Source: Desulfobacterales bacterium (GTDB lineage: Bacteria; Desulfobacterota; Desulfobacteria; Desulfobacterales; JAHEIW01). From it: a DNA stretch of 64,000 nucleotides. The position numbers and the translations under genes were made by a program. The stretch spans positions 1 to 64,000 of the forward strand of contig JASJAN010000004.1 in assembly GCA_030066985.1 (NCBI GenBank), in the 5' to 3' direction. Below, piece after piece: positions 9,638 to 20,501 of this stretch; the stretch's first letter is position 1; each line of letters begins with the position of its first letter. Below the pieces are notes generated by a model, which was not told where the DNA came from, did not search any database, and saw nothing but the letters and a program-made list of their open reading frames with translations.

Positions 9638-11031
9638 TGAACCCTTATTGCATATATATTGTCGATGATGAAGCCCTGGCCCGCAACGGCCTCAAACTGG
9701 CTTTGAAGAAAAAGAACTATAACGTCCAGGGATTTGGCTCGGCCGAATCGGCGATTAAAGCCATTGATAAGGACCCGCCGGATCTGGTACTGCTGGATAT
9801 CGGGCTGCCGGGTATGAGCGGTGTCGAAGCCCTAGAAATTATCAAAAAGCGGCACCCAGAAGTGATCATCGTCATGATCACCGCCTACGAAGACGTCCAG
9901 ACGGTGGTGTCTTCCATGAAAAACGGTGCCTATGAATATGTGGTCAAGCCGGTTCAGATGGATGCCCTGCTGGTGATCTTGCGCAACGCTTTTGAAACCA
10001 TCGCCATGCGCAAAGAAATTCAGGCCATGCATGAAAAATATCTCAAAGAGAACCTGCCCTGCTTTATTGGCGAAAGCAATGCCATTCAGGATGTCATGGA
10101 GCTGGTGACCAAGGTTGCCCAGAGCCCGGACACACCCATTTTAATCCTGGGGGAAACCGGCACGGGCAAAGAGCTGATCGCCAAAGCGATTCACTACAAA
10201 AGCCCCAACTTTAAGGGGCCCATGGTGGCCGTCAACTGTGCCGCCATGCCCAAAGAATTGATTGAAAGCGAGCTCTTCGGCTATGAAAAGGGCGCTTTTA
10301 CCGGGGCTGAGCGTTCGGGCAAAGCCGGTCTGGTGGAAAAAGCGGCCCACGGTACCCTGTTCCTGGATGAAGTCGGGGACCTGAGTGCTGAAGCCCAGGT
10401 CAAGCTGCTGCGGTTTTTGGACACCGGCGAGTATTATCGGGTCGGCGGCACCAAAAAGCATGCCGTAAAAACCCGCATCATATCCGCCACCAATCGCGAT
10501 CTGACCGCACTGGTGGCAACAGGCGAATTCAGAAAGGATCTCTACCACCGTTTTGCGGTGGTCAAACTTGAGGTTCCCTCCTTGTGCCAGCGACGTGATG
10601 ATATCATACTGATGGCCAAACATTTCCTGGTGGAATTCAGCCAGAAGTTCGACAAATCATTTAAAGGTATCTCCGCCGAGGCCGAGGCCGCTTTAAAAAA
10701 CTATGACTGGCCCGGCAACGTGCGTGAGCTGAAGAATCTGATCGAGCGCGGTGTGTTGCTGTCCGAGGGGCCGGAGCTGCTACTCGATGATCTGGGCTTA
10801 AAAAACAAAAATGGTCAGCCAAACAACAACCCACTGGTTGACAACCCTCAACTGCCTTCTGTTTCCCCTGAAGGAATTGATTTTAGTGCCATTATCGCCG
10901 ACATCGAAAAAGCCTATTTTGAAGAAGCCCTCAAACTGGCCGACGGCAATGAGAGCAAGGCCGCCCTGCTGCTCAATCTGACCCGCGATAAATTCCGCTA
11001 CCGCCGCCAGAAGCTCGATGCCATGAGTTGA
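9637..11031 (+). CDS. NtrC-family sigma54-dependent response regulator
   Basis: 464 aa. Receiver domain with acceptor D54 ([10 protein letters not shown]), AAA+ central domain with Walker A GETGTGKE (about residue 171) and the sigma54-contact loop GAFTGA (about residue 219), and a C-terminal Fis-type helix-turn-helix ([20 protein letters not shown]). It should bind upstream palindromes and activate sigma54 RNA polymerase after phosphorylation by the adjoining kinase. Sigma54 promoters lie upstream of the operon (7253) and of both giant genes (12905, 21175), making these the nearest candidate targets; that link is inference. In the [13 protein letters not shown] replaces the more common RTLYRKLKE-like end. 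Confidence 0.93.
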   Translation: MNPYCIYIVDDEALARNGLKLALKKKNYNVQGFGSAESAIKAIDKDPPDLVLLDIGLPGMSGVEALEIIKKRHPEVIIVMITAYEDVQTVVSSMKNGAYEYVVKPVQMDALLVILRNAFETIAMRKEIQAMHEKYLKENLPCFIGESNAIQDVMELVTKVAQSPDTPILILGETGTGKELIAKAIHYKSPNFKGPMVAVNCAAMPKELIESELFGYEKGAFTGAERSGKAGLVEKAAHGTLFLDEVGDLSAEAQVKLLRFLDTGEYYRVGGTKKHAVKTRIISATNRDLTALVATGEFRKDLYHRFAVVKLEVPSLCQRRDDIILMAKHFLVEFSQKFDKSFKGISAEAEAALKNYDWPGNVRELKNLIERGVLLSEGPELLLDDLGLKNKNGQPNNNPLVDNPQLPSVSPEGIDFSAIIADIEKAYFEEALKLADGNESKAALLLNLTRDKFRYRRQKLDAMS

Positions 11032-11040
11032 TATGTCTTA

Positions 11041-11072
11041 ACCACAGAGCTCACAGAGACCTCAGAGAAAAA
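11041..11072 (+). repeat. Degenerate short-period repeat (CACAGAG type)
   Basis: Begins ACCACAGAGCTCACAGAG and continues with a third CTCAGAG unit. It belongs to the class of AC/AG-rich short-period repeats found between many genes in this window. A weaker copy is at 11176-11195. Confidence 0.5.
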
Positions 11073-11220
11073 CATAAAATAAAAATTTCAAAAAACCAAT
11101 TCAATTTGCATATTCAGTCTCTTACCATCACATATGCCTTCACTGCAGACCTAAAACTATCTCACGTCATTTAAACCACGAAAGTTACGGAGAACTCCAA
11201 GGTGCACCTGCCTGAAAAGC

Positions 11221-11269
11221 TTGACATTTTGTATCGATCGTAGTTTTGTAAAACATATATTTTATCGAT
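11221..11269 (+). promoter_or_regulatory. Candidate promoter/operator of the toxin-antitoxin pair
   Basis: TTGACA at 11221-11226 is followed 18 nt later by a weak -10 (TTTGTA). Two TATCGAT copies (11232-11238, 11263-11269) flank an AT-rich near-palindrome (AAAACATATATTTT). Antitoxin autoregulation at such sites is usual for AbrB-type systems. Support is modest. Confidence 0.35.
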
Positions 11270-11283
11270 GGAGAATTTATAAA

Positions 11284-11490
11284 ATGGAAGCCGTAACCAT
11301 TTCCCCAAAATTCCAGATTGTCATTCCGCGTAAGGTCAGGGATTCCTTAAATTTGAAGCCGGGTTTAAAAGTTCAGGTCCTGGCTTACGGGAATCGGATC
11401 GAGCTCATTCCGTTAAAAGAGATTTCTGAAATGCGCGGATTTCTCGAGGGAATCAACACAGAAGTCGAACGGGAGCCGGACCGTATATGA
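11284..11490 (+). CDS. AbrB/MazE-fold antitoxin
   Basis: 68 aa from ATG 11284 (GGAGA about 9 nt upstream); an upstream in-frame extension to 11221 covers the promoter. The N-terminal half (VTISPKFQIVIPRKVRDSLN, then a GxKVQVL strand) is a SpoVT-AbrB swapped-hairpin DNA-binding domain. The short tail (REPDRI) would contact the toxin. The stop overlaps the toxin start by 4 nt (ATGA). It is an antitoxin and probable autorepressor of a type II pair. Whether it should be called VapB or by another family name cannot be settled here. Confidence 0.88.
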   Translation: MEAVTISPKFQIVIPRKVRDSLNLKPGLKVQVLAYGNRIELIPLKEISEMRGFLEGINTEVEREPDRI

Positions 11491-11858
11491 ACATCGTCGA
11501 TTCTTCAGCCTGGCTTGAATATCTTGCAGACGGTCCCAATGCGGAGCATTTTTCTGATCCACTGATAGACGTCGATAAATTAATCGTACCGACGATATGT
11601 ATATACGAAGTCTATAAGGTTGTTTTACGACAACGTGGCGAAGATGCTGCTTTGCAGGCGGTTGCCCTCATGAATCAGGGAATCACCGTTAATCTAACCG
11701 ACGACCTTGCGCTTCAGGCTACCAAGATAAGCCTTGAATATAAAATTCCAATGGCAGATAGCATTATTCTGGCCACTGCACGCGCCCATAAAGCTATCCT
11801 TTGGACACAGGATCGTGATTTTAAAGATATGGAAAACGTTAAATACTTCCTAAAATGA
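11487..11858 (+). CDS. PIN-domain ribonuclease toxin (VapC type)
   Basis: 123 aa. The PIN acidic residues are present: DSSAWLEY near the N-terminus, the E in CIYEVYK, and MADSIILATA plus WTQDRDF near the C-terminus. VapC-type toxins cleave tRNA or rRNA and are held inactive by the antitoxin encoded just upstream with a 4-nt overlap. The length is typical. The pair lies between the NtrC operon and the duplicated giant-gene locus and may simply stabilise this accessory region. Confidence 0.9.
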   Translation: MNIVDSSAWLEYLADGPNAEHFSDPLIDVDKLIVPTICIYEVYKVVLRQRGEDAALQAVALMNQGITVNLTDDLALQATKISLEYKIPMADSIILATARAHKAILWTQDRDFKDMENVKYFLK

Positions 11859-12238
11859 TGGGTTTGTTCAAACGGAACCATATATACCGGCATATTAACA
11901 CCCCAATCAGTTCATAATATTCTCGCCTATAAGCTGCAGGCCGCTCCTTAATTGCGACGCTCATCAATCTGCCGTAGATTTGCTTCGCTCTTCCAGCAAA
12001 GCGACCTAAAAGCTTTTATAAACCAATAATTGAGTATTTTTCCGCAAAATTTTGCGTCAATTTCCACAATATCCTTCGCAGTATTGTCGAGCTATAACCA
12101 CCGTACCTTCTAACCGTCTGATATTTAATGAATTATTTAAATAAATGCTTTTGGCACGCTTCCTCCTAAATAAACCACGGAACTCCTATATTCTAACGTG
12201 TTAACAGAAAAAATATTAATCTTTTCAATTAGTTATAA
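11859..12238 (+). other. Gene-free stretch with palindrome and decayed sigma54 site
   Basis: No plausible gene. A perfect 14-bp palindrome CGCAAAATTTTGCG lies at 12043-12056. At 12151-12167 TTGGCACGCTTCCTCCT matches the sigma54 -24 element exactly, but the -12 GC is CC (GG 12153, N10, CC 12165). It looks like a dead promoter placed before the receiver pseudogene. Confidence 0.5.
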
Positions 12239-12628
12239 AAAGTTAAAACCTTACTAGTCGATGACGATGAGTTCATCCGGGACTCGCTCCGCATGGTATT
12301 TGATGCCAAGGGCTGTTTTATAAAAACCGCTGAAACCGCCGAAGAAGGCCTGCGGGCTTTAGAAAAGGAAAAATTTAACATTATCATCAGCGACTTGCGC
12401 CTGCCGGGCATGAACGGGCTGGACTTTTTAAAGCTGACCGGTGTGACCCACCCCAATGCCATCCGCTTTTTAATCACCGCCTACCGCGACGATCTTATGC
12501 TGTCTAAAGCCATCAGCAGCGGCATCGATCAGTTCATTGACAAGCCCTTTGCGGTTAACGTGCTTATCAATCTGCTGGCTGTAGCGCTCAAACAGCAGGC
12601 CAAAGGTGGACTCACGGAGCTTAATTAA
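12239..12628 (+). pseudogene. 5'-decayed single-domain receiver gene
   Basis: From 12239 the frame reads KVKTLLVDDDEFIRDSL and continues through DLRLPGMNGLDFLKL to a normal end (KGGLTELN). It is colinear with the intact receivers at 20502 and 28568. The segment matching their start codon and first residues is lost: an in-frame TAA is at 12236 and the nearest in-frame ATG is 12293, after the acidic pocket. Translation from 12293 would lack the Asp triad needed for phosphorylation. It is therefore most likely a pseudogene, although a nonstandard start cannot be excluded. The phosphoacceptor Asp (SDLRLP) and the TAYRD and KPF motifs remain intact, so decay is recent. Confidence 0.7.
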
Positions 12629-12808
12629 CGCACAATTTAAAAAAGTTAGCTTCGATCCAACCCATCATTAATTTCCTCTTTGCATTTATTTTCTTCAAAT
12701 TTTCCCCGTGCTTCTTACGCCGTACACATTGTGCCTTAAATACATATCTAACAAATTGATATTATATGGAAAAAACTGCCAGTTTTGAGCCATTTTGCGC
12801 AATTTTTT

Positions 12809-12921
12809 GTGCCAAAAGACTCAAATTTGTCTGTCTCAAATTCAAATCAGAACCCAATTTGATATAAACATCTATAATCATTGAAGATAAAATTTTAATC
12901 CAATTTGGCACAGTGCCTGCA
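12809..12921 (+). promoter_or_regulatory. Upstream palindrome and sigma54 promoter of giant gene 1
   Basis: TTGGCACAGTGCCTGCA (12905-12921) is a near-perfect sigma54 site (GG 12907, N10, GC 12919). Exactly 98 bp upstream of the GG starts GTGCCAAAAGACTC (12809-12822), an imperfect version of the palindrome GTGTCAAAAGACAC found at the same distance upstream of the second sigma54 site. It probably binds an NtrC-type activator. The mRNA leader would be about 140 nt. No gene is seen in 12629-13074. Confidence 0.75.
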
Positions 12922-13074
12922 TTCTAGCTATCGGACCCGTGAGTCCTAAAAACCCGACACAGAAAAAAAACACATATTTATAAAGACTTAATACACATAA
13001 AGACAGTGAAAGCCGATATCCAACGGCAAAAATTATTAAAAACCTAAAAACCCGATTAAAAGTTTAGCAGGCAA

Positions 13075-16000
13075 ATGATCATTCTAAAAACAGCAAAATA
13101 CAGAGCATGCAGTAAAAATCGGCGCTCTGATGCCGGAGGGATTCGGGCGCTTCAGTGCGTGCTTTTGCTGATGGTTGTTTGCGTCGGGATAGCCATGGTT
13201 CAGCCGGGCTGGGCCGCGGACACAGGATGGAAATATGCTGAAAGCGCTTCAAGTGACACTGGTTGGTCCAATTTTACCATAAAATATTTAGCCTCTTCTG
13301 ATGACGCCTATGCAAGTAATACTTCCGGCAGGCCTTATGGATACTTATCGAGCTTTTCTTTTGGAGTTCCAGCCGGGGCAACAATCGATGGTATTGCGGT
13401 CGAGGTGGAAGGAGCCAGTCAGGGAACCACACCGTATTCTATACAGCTTTCCTGGAACTATGGCAATCCAACACCTAGCTGGACGACCGCCAAATCAGAC
13501 AGCTTTACGAGCACAATCGATGCCACCGACACCCTGGGCGGCTCCGCCGATACCTGGGGGCGGACCTGGAACGATTCTGAATTTTCGAATACCAATTTTG
13601 GAATTCGATTATACCGCACAAATACCACCGCTGACTGGCGCATCGATCGCGTTCGAGTAATAATCTACTACACCCTCGTTCCCACATTTGACCAGGACAG
13701 CTTTCGGGCCCGCAATGATGATGGTAGCGAAAGTGCCGCCACCTGGCAGGCACCGGCCAATACCAACTGGACCCAGGCAGTCGATCATAATTTTAGGGTG
13801 CGCTTTGTGGTCCAGGAAACCAGTGGCTTTAGCGCGGCCGACAAAACTTTTCAGCTGGAATATAACCACAACGGCAGTGGTTGGAACGATGCAACCGGCG
13901 CTTCGTCGGTGGTGCGTTCCTGGATTTCTCCCAGTGTAGCCGATGGTGCCGATACCACACAACAAGTTGGTTCGGGCACTTTTGTGACCCCCAACGGCGG
14001 CTTTGATGAAGTTAATGGCCTTGCCGGCGGGGCTTCGCTGGATTTCAGCGGTAGCGATGAGACCGAAGTCGAATATTGCATCCAGATAAGAAGTGCGGAT
14101 GTGTCCAATAATGACACCGTCCAGTTGCGTGTCAAAGGGCTTGACACCTACACCAGCACTCCCACCATCACCGTCAAAGAGACCGGCGTAGGGGGCGGTC
14201 GGGATGTGGCCATCTACCGGGACGCCACCGACACCACCAACTACAACAGCACCAGCGCAACGGATGTAACCTGGGACACTACAGTGCGAGAAGACACCCT
14301 CACCTATTCGCGCACCGGCGACACCGTAACACTTAAGCAGTCAGGTCACTATTTGGTCAACTGGAATTTGTCAGGAAATGAGAGTGGGGCCAACCGAGCC
14401 AAGCTGGAGGGTTTCCTAAATCTGGATGGCACGCCATCGGCGTATGGTCGTGGCTGGGGATATTTGCGCGATACAAGCACTACTACCGAAAGCTATGCCC
14501 AGGGCGCAACGATCATTGAGACAACTGCAGGCAGCGTCAACCTCAAGCTCCAGGTGTTCCGCCAGGATACCAACACAGCCTCTCAGGGCTGGGTGCGCCG
14601 AACCAACCTTTCAGGCATTTCGCTGCTTAAACTTGATGATAGCTGGTCCTATGCGCGTTACCGCAAAACCAGCGGCACACAATATGTAGACGTCATGGAA
14701 GCCACCGCCGTAACGCTGGCCTTAACGGTTACCGACGAGCAGGATACCGGCTTCAGCCGAACGGGCGGCACCATCACCTTGATCAACTCCGGACATTATT
14801 TGATCACCTATAACATCGGCATCGATTCCACCGGGGCTGCAGTGCGTCAGAATTATGTGGGGGCGGTATTTCTGGAGGGAACTGAGGTGCCCGGTACCCG
14901 CACCACGGGCTACATCCGCGAATCCGATGGAGATCTGGAAGGTGGTTTGTCGTTTACCGGCATAATCGTCGCTGATGCCAACGATGACCTGGAAATCAAG
15001 ATCTGGGGTGATGCCAATGACGGCGACCCCACCGCCACGGTTGACCTGGGCACCACAGCGGTGGCCCTTGTCAAATTGCCTGATGATGCTGATTACATCC
15101 GGCTGAGCGGCACGGATGGCACACAGAATTTATCGACCAGTGAGTCCAATATCTCTTTTAACACCGAGGAAGAAGCGGACCCTTCGTTTGAATACAGCAG
15201 CGGCTCACCCGATGAAATCAAGGTTCTAACCGGCGGTGACTACCTGTTTACCTGGTCGGTATTTGCCCGCAAGCCCACCGCTGACGGCACCCGGGAGCAC
15301 ATCTGGACCAAATTGGCCAAAAAAGGGACACCGGATACCATTTATCAATGGGCGCTGGCCGGAAACTACATTCGCGGCAGCCAGGGCACGCCGGCTATCA
15401 ACTGCCCATCGGGCGGCGCATCGGTAGGCGCCATTATTACGGTTGCGGCCGACGATGTTATTTTGCTCAAGCAGCAAAATGAGGCCAGCGATGCCAACGC
15501 TGTAATCGTCTCAGATCGCTACGCTATTCAGGGGGTCAATATCGACAGCCTTTTTGACACCACCTGCCGCTTTACCAAGTACCGCAGCATCACGATTCAA
15601 TCCTCACAGGTGCTGGCGGATCTGACCGATTTTCCGGTGATGGTGACCCTGACCGGCGCCGAATTCCAGGCTGTCGAAGATGATGTCACCGATGCCCAGG
15701 GCGATGACATCATTTTCCGGGATGACCCCAACTACGGCGATCAGCTGTCCCATGAGATCGAAGTCTATGACACCACCAACGACAAACTGGTGGCCTGGGT
15801 CAAGGTACCCAGTGTATCGGGCAGCAGCAACACCACTTTCTATATGGTTTACGGCAACGCCTGCATCACCACATCGTCAGAGGATGCCGCCGGTGTTTGG
15901 ACCGGCTATGAAGCTGTTTATCACATGGACGGCAGTGCCAATACCACCGATTCCACCGGCAACGGTCATACCGGCACTGATAATGATACCGATAGCATCG

Positions 16001-19000
16001 CCGGGCAAATCGCTGATGCCCGGGACTTCACAGCAGCTGATCCGGATCAAATCGATATTGCCAATTCAAATCAGATTAACACGATGACCGTTACCGTCCG
16101 CAGCTTCAGTCTGTGGTTTAAGGCCGAAAGCATGCCCGGTCTAAATTCAAAATATGTCCTTTATGAAGAAGGCGGTGGCACCCATGGATTTAACATATAT
16201 TTGGACGATAGCAACGGAACCACCACCATTAAGTGCGGCCAGTGGGTGAGTTCCGTTGGTGGTTGGCTGTCGACGAGCTTCAGTGATACCAATAATTTGC
16301 ACCACCTAGCCTTCTTATTTGACAGTGCTGGCACGCAAAAGATGATTCTTGACGGCGTCGAAGTCACCGGCTCTTACTCTGGTTCGGTACCCAGCCACTC
16401 CGGTGATATCACCATCGGGCGCTCGGGTGGCAATTCTGATTATCATGATGCCAACAATGATAGCAGCACTTATGCATTTGACGGTGTTATCGATGAATTT
16501 AGAATTGCCAACAGTTTTATCAGTGCCGACTGGATCAAAACCGAGCATAACAACCAGAACGCCCCCGGCAGCTTTTACCAGCTGGGCACCGAAACACTCA
16601 TGGCCACCGCCGTTTCGCTGATATCTTTTACCGCTAAAGGCAAAGACCAGGCAATCAATGTCGAATGGCAGACCGCGCGCGAGTTTGACAATGTGGGGTT
16701 TCACCTGTACCGGGCCACCTCCCCGGCCGGACCCTATGAGCGGCTGACCGACAAGCTCATCTCAGCTACGGTAGTGCCTGGCAAAGGCGGCAGCTACAAT
16801 TATGTGGACAGGCGGGTGAAGGTGGGCAGCCTGTATTATTACAAACTTGAAGACATCGACATCTACGGCAAGCACACCCGGCATGGGCCCATCTGTGTGG
16901 ACTGGGATGCGGATGGGATGCCCGATGACTGGGAGATCACCCACGGGCTGAACCCCTGGGTCAATGATGCCGATTTTGATTATGACGGCGATGGACTTTC
17001 CAACCTGGAAGAATACGAGCGCGGCCTGGACCCGTTTAACGCCGACACCGATGGCGACGGCATCCCCGACGGTGAGGAAGACGGAAGGCTTCCTGCGCGG
17101 GACGATCCCGGTTCGCGGACCATCAGTCGCGGTGTTGAGGTGCTGGCTAAAGATGACAGCGGCATGACCCTTGTGCTGACCACCGGCGGGTTTGAAGCCG
17201 AGGTGATTAACGTCGGTAACGCAGAATATGAGCAGCTAAAAATTGCCGACTATGTGCACGGCTATACCGGCCAGGTGGGCGCACCCCAGCTGCCGCTTAA
17301 AGGGCTGCTGATCGATGTGCCGCCAGGCAAGGTTGTTGAGCTTACCGAGGTGGACAGCCAGGCAGAGCTTCACAGCGGATACCGAATCTATCCGGCGCCA
17401 GAAGCCGTTTTGGATACCGCCGGCGGCATGGCCGCGGTGGGCAGCAGCTTTTACCAGGATGATCTGGCCTACGGCAGCGATGGGTTTTACCCCCAGGCAG
17501 TGGCTGCTTTGGGTGACAGCTATCTTTTTGGCGATCAGCTCAAACAGCAGGTGATCTTTTATCCGACCAGCTTTAACCCGGCCTCCGGTCAGCTGCACCT
17601 GTACCGGCGCATTGAGCTGCGCATCGACTTTGTTGACAGCCTCTACGCCCAGTCAAAGCTCCAAGGCCAATCTCCCTGGCAGCCGCCGTCAAACAATCCC
17701 GGGGTGCTCTCACCGATTGCGCTGGGTCTGGCCGCAGCCCCGGCGCTGGTCAATCCCGCCAGCCCGCTGCTCTCAGCGCTGGGCGCAGCCATTACCGCAT
17801 GGTGGAGCCCGCCGGATGAGGCTGCTGGGGATGTGTATAAGATTATCACCGATACAGAAGGCATTCACCGCCTTACCAAAGACTGGCTTGAAGCAGGCGG
17901 GCTCGACACCAGCACAATGAGCCTAAGTCATCTGCGGCTGTATCACCTGGGTGCCGAAGTGGCCATCGAGGTCTTTGATCAAAACAGCGACGACCAGATG
18001 GACGCAGATGATTATATCCGCTTTTATGCAGCCCCGCTCAGCGCAGCATATAGCAAATACAGCAACCAAAATGTCTACTGGCTCACCTTATCAGGAGGTA
18101 CCGGCTCACCACTGCGCATGGACAGCATCCCAGCAGCGCCGGCCGGTGGAGATCTGGCCGCAGATTTTGCCGACAGCGCCCGGCATGAGCAAAACCAGAC
18201 CATCTGGCTTAAGGCGCCGGGTGAAGATGACATCGAGCGCTGGTTTTTTAACACCTATGTGCAGGGCACAGCGCATGGCGGCGGCGGGCTGCCGGTGGCC
18301 TTTACCATCAATGTGCCCGATCCGACAAGCCTGGGCACCTTAGCGATCTTAATGGCCGGCCAGACCGAAACCTCTCATGAAGTTCGGGTGGCCATCAACG
18401 GGGTGCAGCAAGATTTTAGCTGGACCGGCATCAGCTACTACCAGGCCACGCTGCACAATGTGCCGTTGGTGGATGGCGACAATACCGTCACTTTGCAATG
18501 CTTGAGTGCCGACGGCAATGACTCCATCATTGTTGACTGGTTTAAGGTCGACTATTGGCGTGAGTATGTGACCGCAACCAATACGTTGAAGTTTACGCCC
18601 GACAGCGGCAGCCGCTATGCGATCGACGGCTTTAGCAGCGATACATTGCTGGCCTATGACATCAGCAATCCGGCAGCGGTGGCCATCCTCGATAACGCCG
18701 TGATTACCGGCACCGATCCGTACGCCATTGATTTTGAACCCGGCGTTTATGGCGACACCTATCTGGTGCTCAGCACCGATACGCTCAACATCCCGGTGGG
18801 GCTGATACAGGATACAGCGGCATCCCTGGCCGATGCGGCCAACGGCGCCGACTATATCCTGATCACCCACCGCAATGTGGGCTGGGACGGCAGTGGCGAT
18901 CAACTCAGCTGGCTCACCGACCTGGTGGCTCATCGTGAGGCCCAGGGACTGCGTGTGTTTGTGGCTGACATTGAAGACATCTATGATGAGTTTAGCTTCG

Positions 19001-20424
19001 GTATTCAAAGCCCCCAGGCGCTTAAAGACTTTTTAGCCTATGCTTATGCCAACTGGACAGCCCCAGCACCTCAATACGTCATGTTGGTGGGCGATGCCAC
19101 CTATGATCCCAAAGGCAACTGGAACATGGGCGATGCCACCGCCTATCTGCCCACCTATATGATCTACACCGACTTTAAGGGTGAAACAGTCACCGACCAG
19201 TGGTTTGTAACCTTCAGCGGTGAGGATGCCATCGCTGATATGTATATTGGCCGCCTGCCGGCAGCTGATGCTACCCAGGCGGCGGTGATGGTGGCCAAAA
19301 TCATCGCCTATGAGAGCGCACTCAACACCCAGACCTGGCAAAACAATATGCTGCTGATTGCTGATAACCAGCGCCCGGGCAGCGCCTATGCTTACGAAGC
19401 CGCCTTTGAGGCCATCAACGAAGATGCCGCCGCCCTGATACCCGAAGCCATGGCCGATCCGTTCAGAGGCTATCTCAATGATTATGCCGCTACGGCCTTT
19501 TTAACCGATGACATCATCGATACCCTGAATGACGGGGCGCTGATCGCCAACTATGCCGGCCATGGCGCCACCCAGGTGCTGGCAGAAGAGCATATCTTTG
19601 ATGCCGGTGATGTCTCGGCCTTAACCAACGCCGACCGGCTGCCCTTTTTTGTCTCCATGGCCTGTGAGGCGGGCTTTTTTGCCTATCCGGAAAACTGGGC
19701 CTTCCCCTCGTTGGCCGAAGCGCTGTTGCGTTCTCAAAACGGTGCGGTGGCAGCCCTGATGCCCACCGGCATGACTACCTCTGACGGCCAGCAGATCTTG
19801 GATGCCGCCCTGTTTGAAGCCATTTTTGTAAAAGACATCCGTCAGCTGGGGCCCGCCATTGCCGATGCCAAACAAACCCTTTTGGCCAATGGTGAAAGCG
19901 ACTATGCCCAACTCAGCGATACCTTTTTGCTGTTTGGTGATCCGGCCACCAAGCTGAAGATCCCCTTGCCGCATGTACCTGGCGGAGTAAACGCGGACAA
20001 ACAAGGCAACAAGGTACACCTCAGCTGGGATGCAGTCAAAGACTGCAACGACAGACCTGTGGCCGGCTACAACATCTATCGCGCTGCTTCGGCTGCAGGA
20101 CCCTTTAGCAGAATCAACACGGAGCTGTCCACAGACAACCTCTATGTGGATAGCAGCGCAGTGGGCATGGCCGGCGGCGGCAGTGACAGCAGTTTTTATG
20201 CGGTCAGTGCGGTGGATGACACCGGTTTTGAAAGCGCCCACTCAACGGCAGTTAAACCTGCTTCGTATGCTGCATCTTCTGCATCAGCGATGTCTGGATG
20301 CTTTATATCAGCCACTCAACCGGCAGCGCCGTTACCCTGGATACTCTGGGTGCTGCTGATGGTCGCAGTGGCTACATATGTTTTGAAAAAACTGTCTGAG
20401 CGCTTTGCTATGAGAGCACTGTGA
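13075..20424 (+). CDS. Giant secreted gingipain-like (C25) multidomain surface protein 1
   Basis: 2449 aa. The Sec signal peptide ends near QPGWAA (about residue 48). A weak AGG precedes ATG 13075. Order of parts: beta-sandwich regions (50-390); three jelly-roll repeats marked by GHYLVNW, GHYLITY and GDYLFTW (about 395-825); a DUF2341-like domain (about 832-930) with a LamG-like domain (940-1172); an FN3-like domain (1180-1270); Ca-binding DxDxDG thrombospondin-3-type repeats (about 1280-1335); a gingipain propeptide-like region; and a C25 protease domain (about 1929-2296) with catalytic H2163 (NYAGHG) and C2197 (SMACEAG). A second FN3 domain, then GCFISA, a membrane helix and a basic end follow; this resembles the CFI-box C-terminal sorting signal. 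It is probably a surface-anchored cysteine protease or adhesin. The substrate is unknown. It is paralogous to the protein at 21570-28388. Confidence 0.85.
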   Translation: MIILKTAKYRACSKNRRSDAGGIRALQCVLLLMVVCVGIAMVQPGWAADTGWKYAESASSDTGWSNFTIKYLASSDDAYASNTSGRPYGYLSSFSFGVPAGATIDGIAVEVEGASQGTTPYSIQLSWNYGNPTPSWTTAKSDSFTSTIDATDTLGGSADTWGRTWNDSEFSNTNFGIRLYRTNTTADWRIDRVRVIIYYTLVPTFDQDSFRARNDDGSESAATWQAPANTNWTQAVDHNFRVRFVVQETSGFSAADKTFQLEYNHNGSGWNDATGASSVVRSWISPSVADGADTTQQVGSGTFVTPNGGFDEVNGLAGGASLDFSGSDETEVEYCIQIRSADVSNNDTVQLRVKGLDTYTSTPTITVKETGVGGGRDVAIYRDATDTTNYNSTSATDVTWDTTVREDTLTYSRTGDTVTLKQSGHYLVNWNLSGNESGANRAKLEGFLNLDGTPSAYGRGWGYLRDTSTTTESYAQGATIIETTAGSVNLKLQVFRQDTNTASQGWVRRTNLSGISLLKLDDSWSYARYRKTSGTQYVDVMEATAVTLALTVTDEQDTGFSRTGGTITLINSGHYLITYNIGIDSTGAAVRQNYVGAVFLEGTEVPGTRTTGYIRESDGDLEGGLSFTGIIVADANDDLEIKIWGDANDGDPTATVDLGTTAVALVKLPDDADYIRLSGTDGTQNLSTSESNISFNTEEEADPSFEYSSGSPDEIKVLTGGDYLFTWSVFARKPTADGTREHIWTKLAKKGTPDTIYQWALAGNYIRGSQGTPAINCPSGGASVGAIITVAADDVILLKQQNEASDANAVIVSDRYAIQGVNIDSLFDTTCRFTKYRSITIQSSQVLADLTDFPVMVTLTGAEFQAVEDDVTDAQGDDIIFRDDPNYGDQLSHEIEVYDTTNDKLVAWVKVPSVSGSSNTTFYMVYGNACITTSSEDAAGVWTGYEAVYHMDGSANTTDSTGNGHTGTDNDTDSIAGQIADARDFTAADPDQIDIANSNQINTMTVTVRSFSLWFKAESMPGLNSKYVLYEEGGGTHGFNIYLDDSNGTTTIKCGQWVSSVGGWLSTSFSDTNNLHHLAFLFDSAGTQKMILDGVEVTGSYSGSVPSHSGDITIGRSGGNSDYHDANNDSSTYAFDGVIDEFRIANSFISADWIKTEHNNQNAPGSFYQLGTETLMATAVSLISFTAKGKDQAINVEWQTAREFDNVGFHLYRATSPAGPYERLTDKLISATVVPGKGGSYNYVDRRVKVGSLYYYKLEDIDIYGKHTRHGPICVDWDADGMPDDWEITHGLNPWVNDADFDYDGDGLSNLEEYERGLDPFNADTDGDGIPDGEEDGRLPARDDPGSRTISRGVEVLAKDDSGMTLVLTTGGFEAEVINVGNAEYEQLKIADYVHGYTGQVGAPQLPLKGLLIDVPPGKVVELTEVDSQAELHSGYRIYPAPEAVLDTAGGMAAVGSSFYQDDLAYGSDGFYPQAVAALGDSYLFGDQLKQQVIFYPTSFNPASGQLHLYRRIELRIDFVDSLYAQSKLQGQSPWQPPSNNPGVLSPIALGLAAAPALVNPASPLLSALGAAITAWWSPPDEAAGDVYKIITDTEGIHRLTKDWLEAGGLDTSTMSLSHLRLYHLGAEVAIEVFDQNSDDQMDADDYIRFYAAPLSAAYSKYSNQNVYWLTLSGGTGSPLRMDSIPAAPAGGDLAADFADSARHEQNQTIWLKAPGEDDIERWFFNTYVQGTAHGGGGLPVAFTINVPDPTSLGTLAILMAGQTETSHEVRVAINGVQQDFSWTGISYYQATLHNVPLVDGDNTVTLQCLSADGNDSIIVDWFKVDYWREYVTATNTLKFTPDSGSRYAIDGFSSDTLLAYDISNPAAVAILDNAVITGTDPYAIDFEPGVYGDTYLVLSTDTLNIPVGLIQDTAASLADAANGADYILITHRNVGWDGSGDQLSWLTDLVAHREAQGLRVFVADIEDIYDEFSFGIQSPQALKDFLAYAYANWTAPAPQYVMLVGDATYDPKGNWNMGDATAYLPTYMIYTDFKGETVTDQWFVTFSGEDAIADMYIGRLPAADATQAAVMVAKIIAYESALNTQTWQNNMLLIADNQRPGSAYAYEAAFEAINEDAAALIPEAMADPFRGYLNDYAATAFLTDDIIDTLNDGALIANYAGHGATQVLAEEHIFDAGDVSALTNADRLPFFVSMACEAGFFAYPENWAFPSLAEALLRSQNGAVAALMPTGMTTSDGQQILDAALFEAIFVKDIRQLGPAIADAKQTLLANGESDYAQLSDTFLLFGDPATKLKIPLPHVPGGVNADKQGNKVHLSWDAVKDCNDRPVAGYNIYRAASAAGPFSRINTELSTDNLYVDSSAVGMAGGGSDSSFYAVSAVDDTGFESAHSTAVKPASYAASSASAMSGCFISATQPAAPLPWILWVLLMVAVATYVLKKLSERFAMRAL

Positions 20425-20501
20425 TATAGGAGCGGCGCTTTGCGCCTTGAAGCCCAAAACCCTGAACTTATGAACCCATGAACGCTGAACCGAATAAAAA
20501 G

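Noticed and set aside
12293-12628. Open frame starting at the internal ATG of the first receiver remnant
   Set aside because: It would lack the acidic pocket, so a working receiver is not plausible; annotated as a pseudogene instead.
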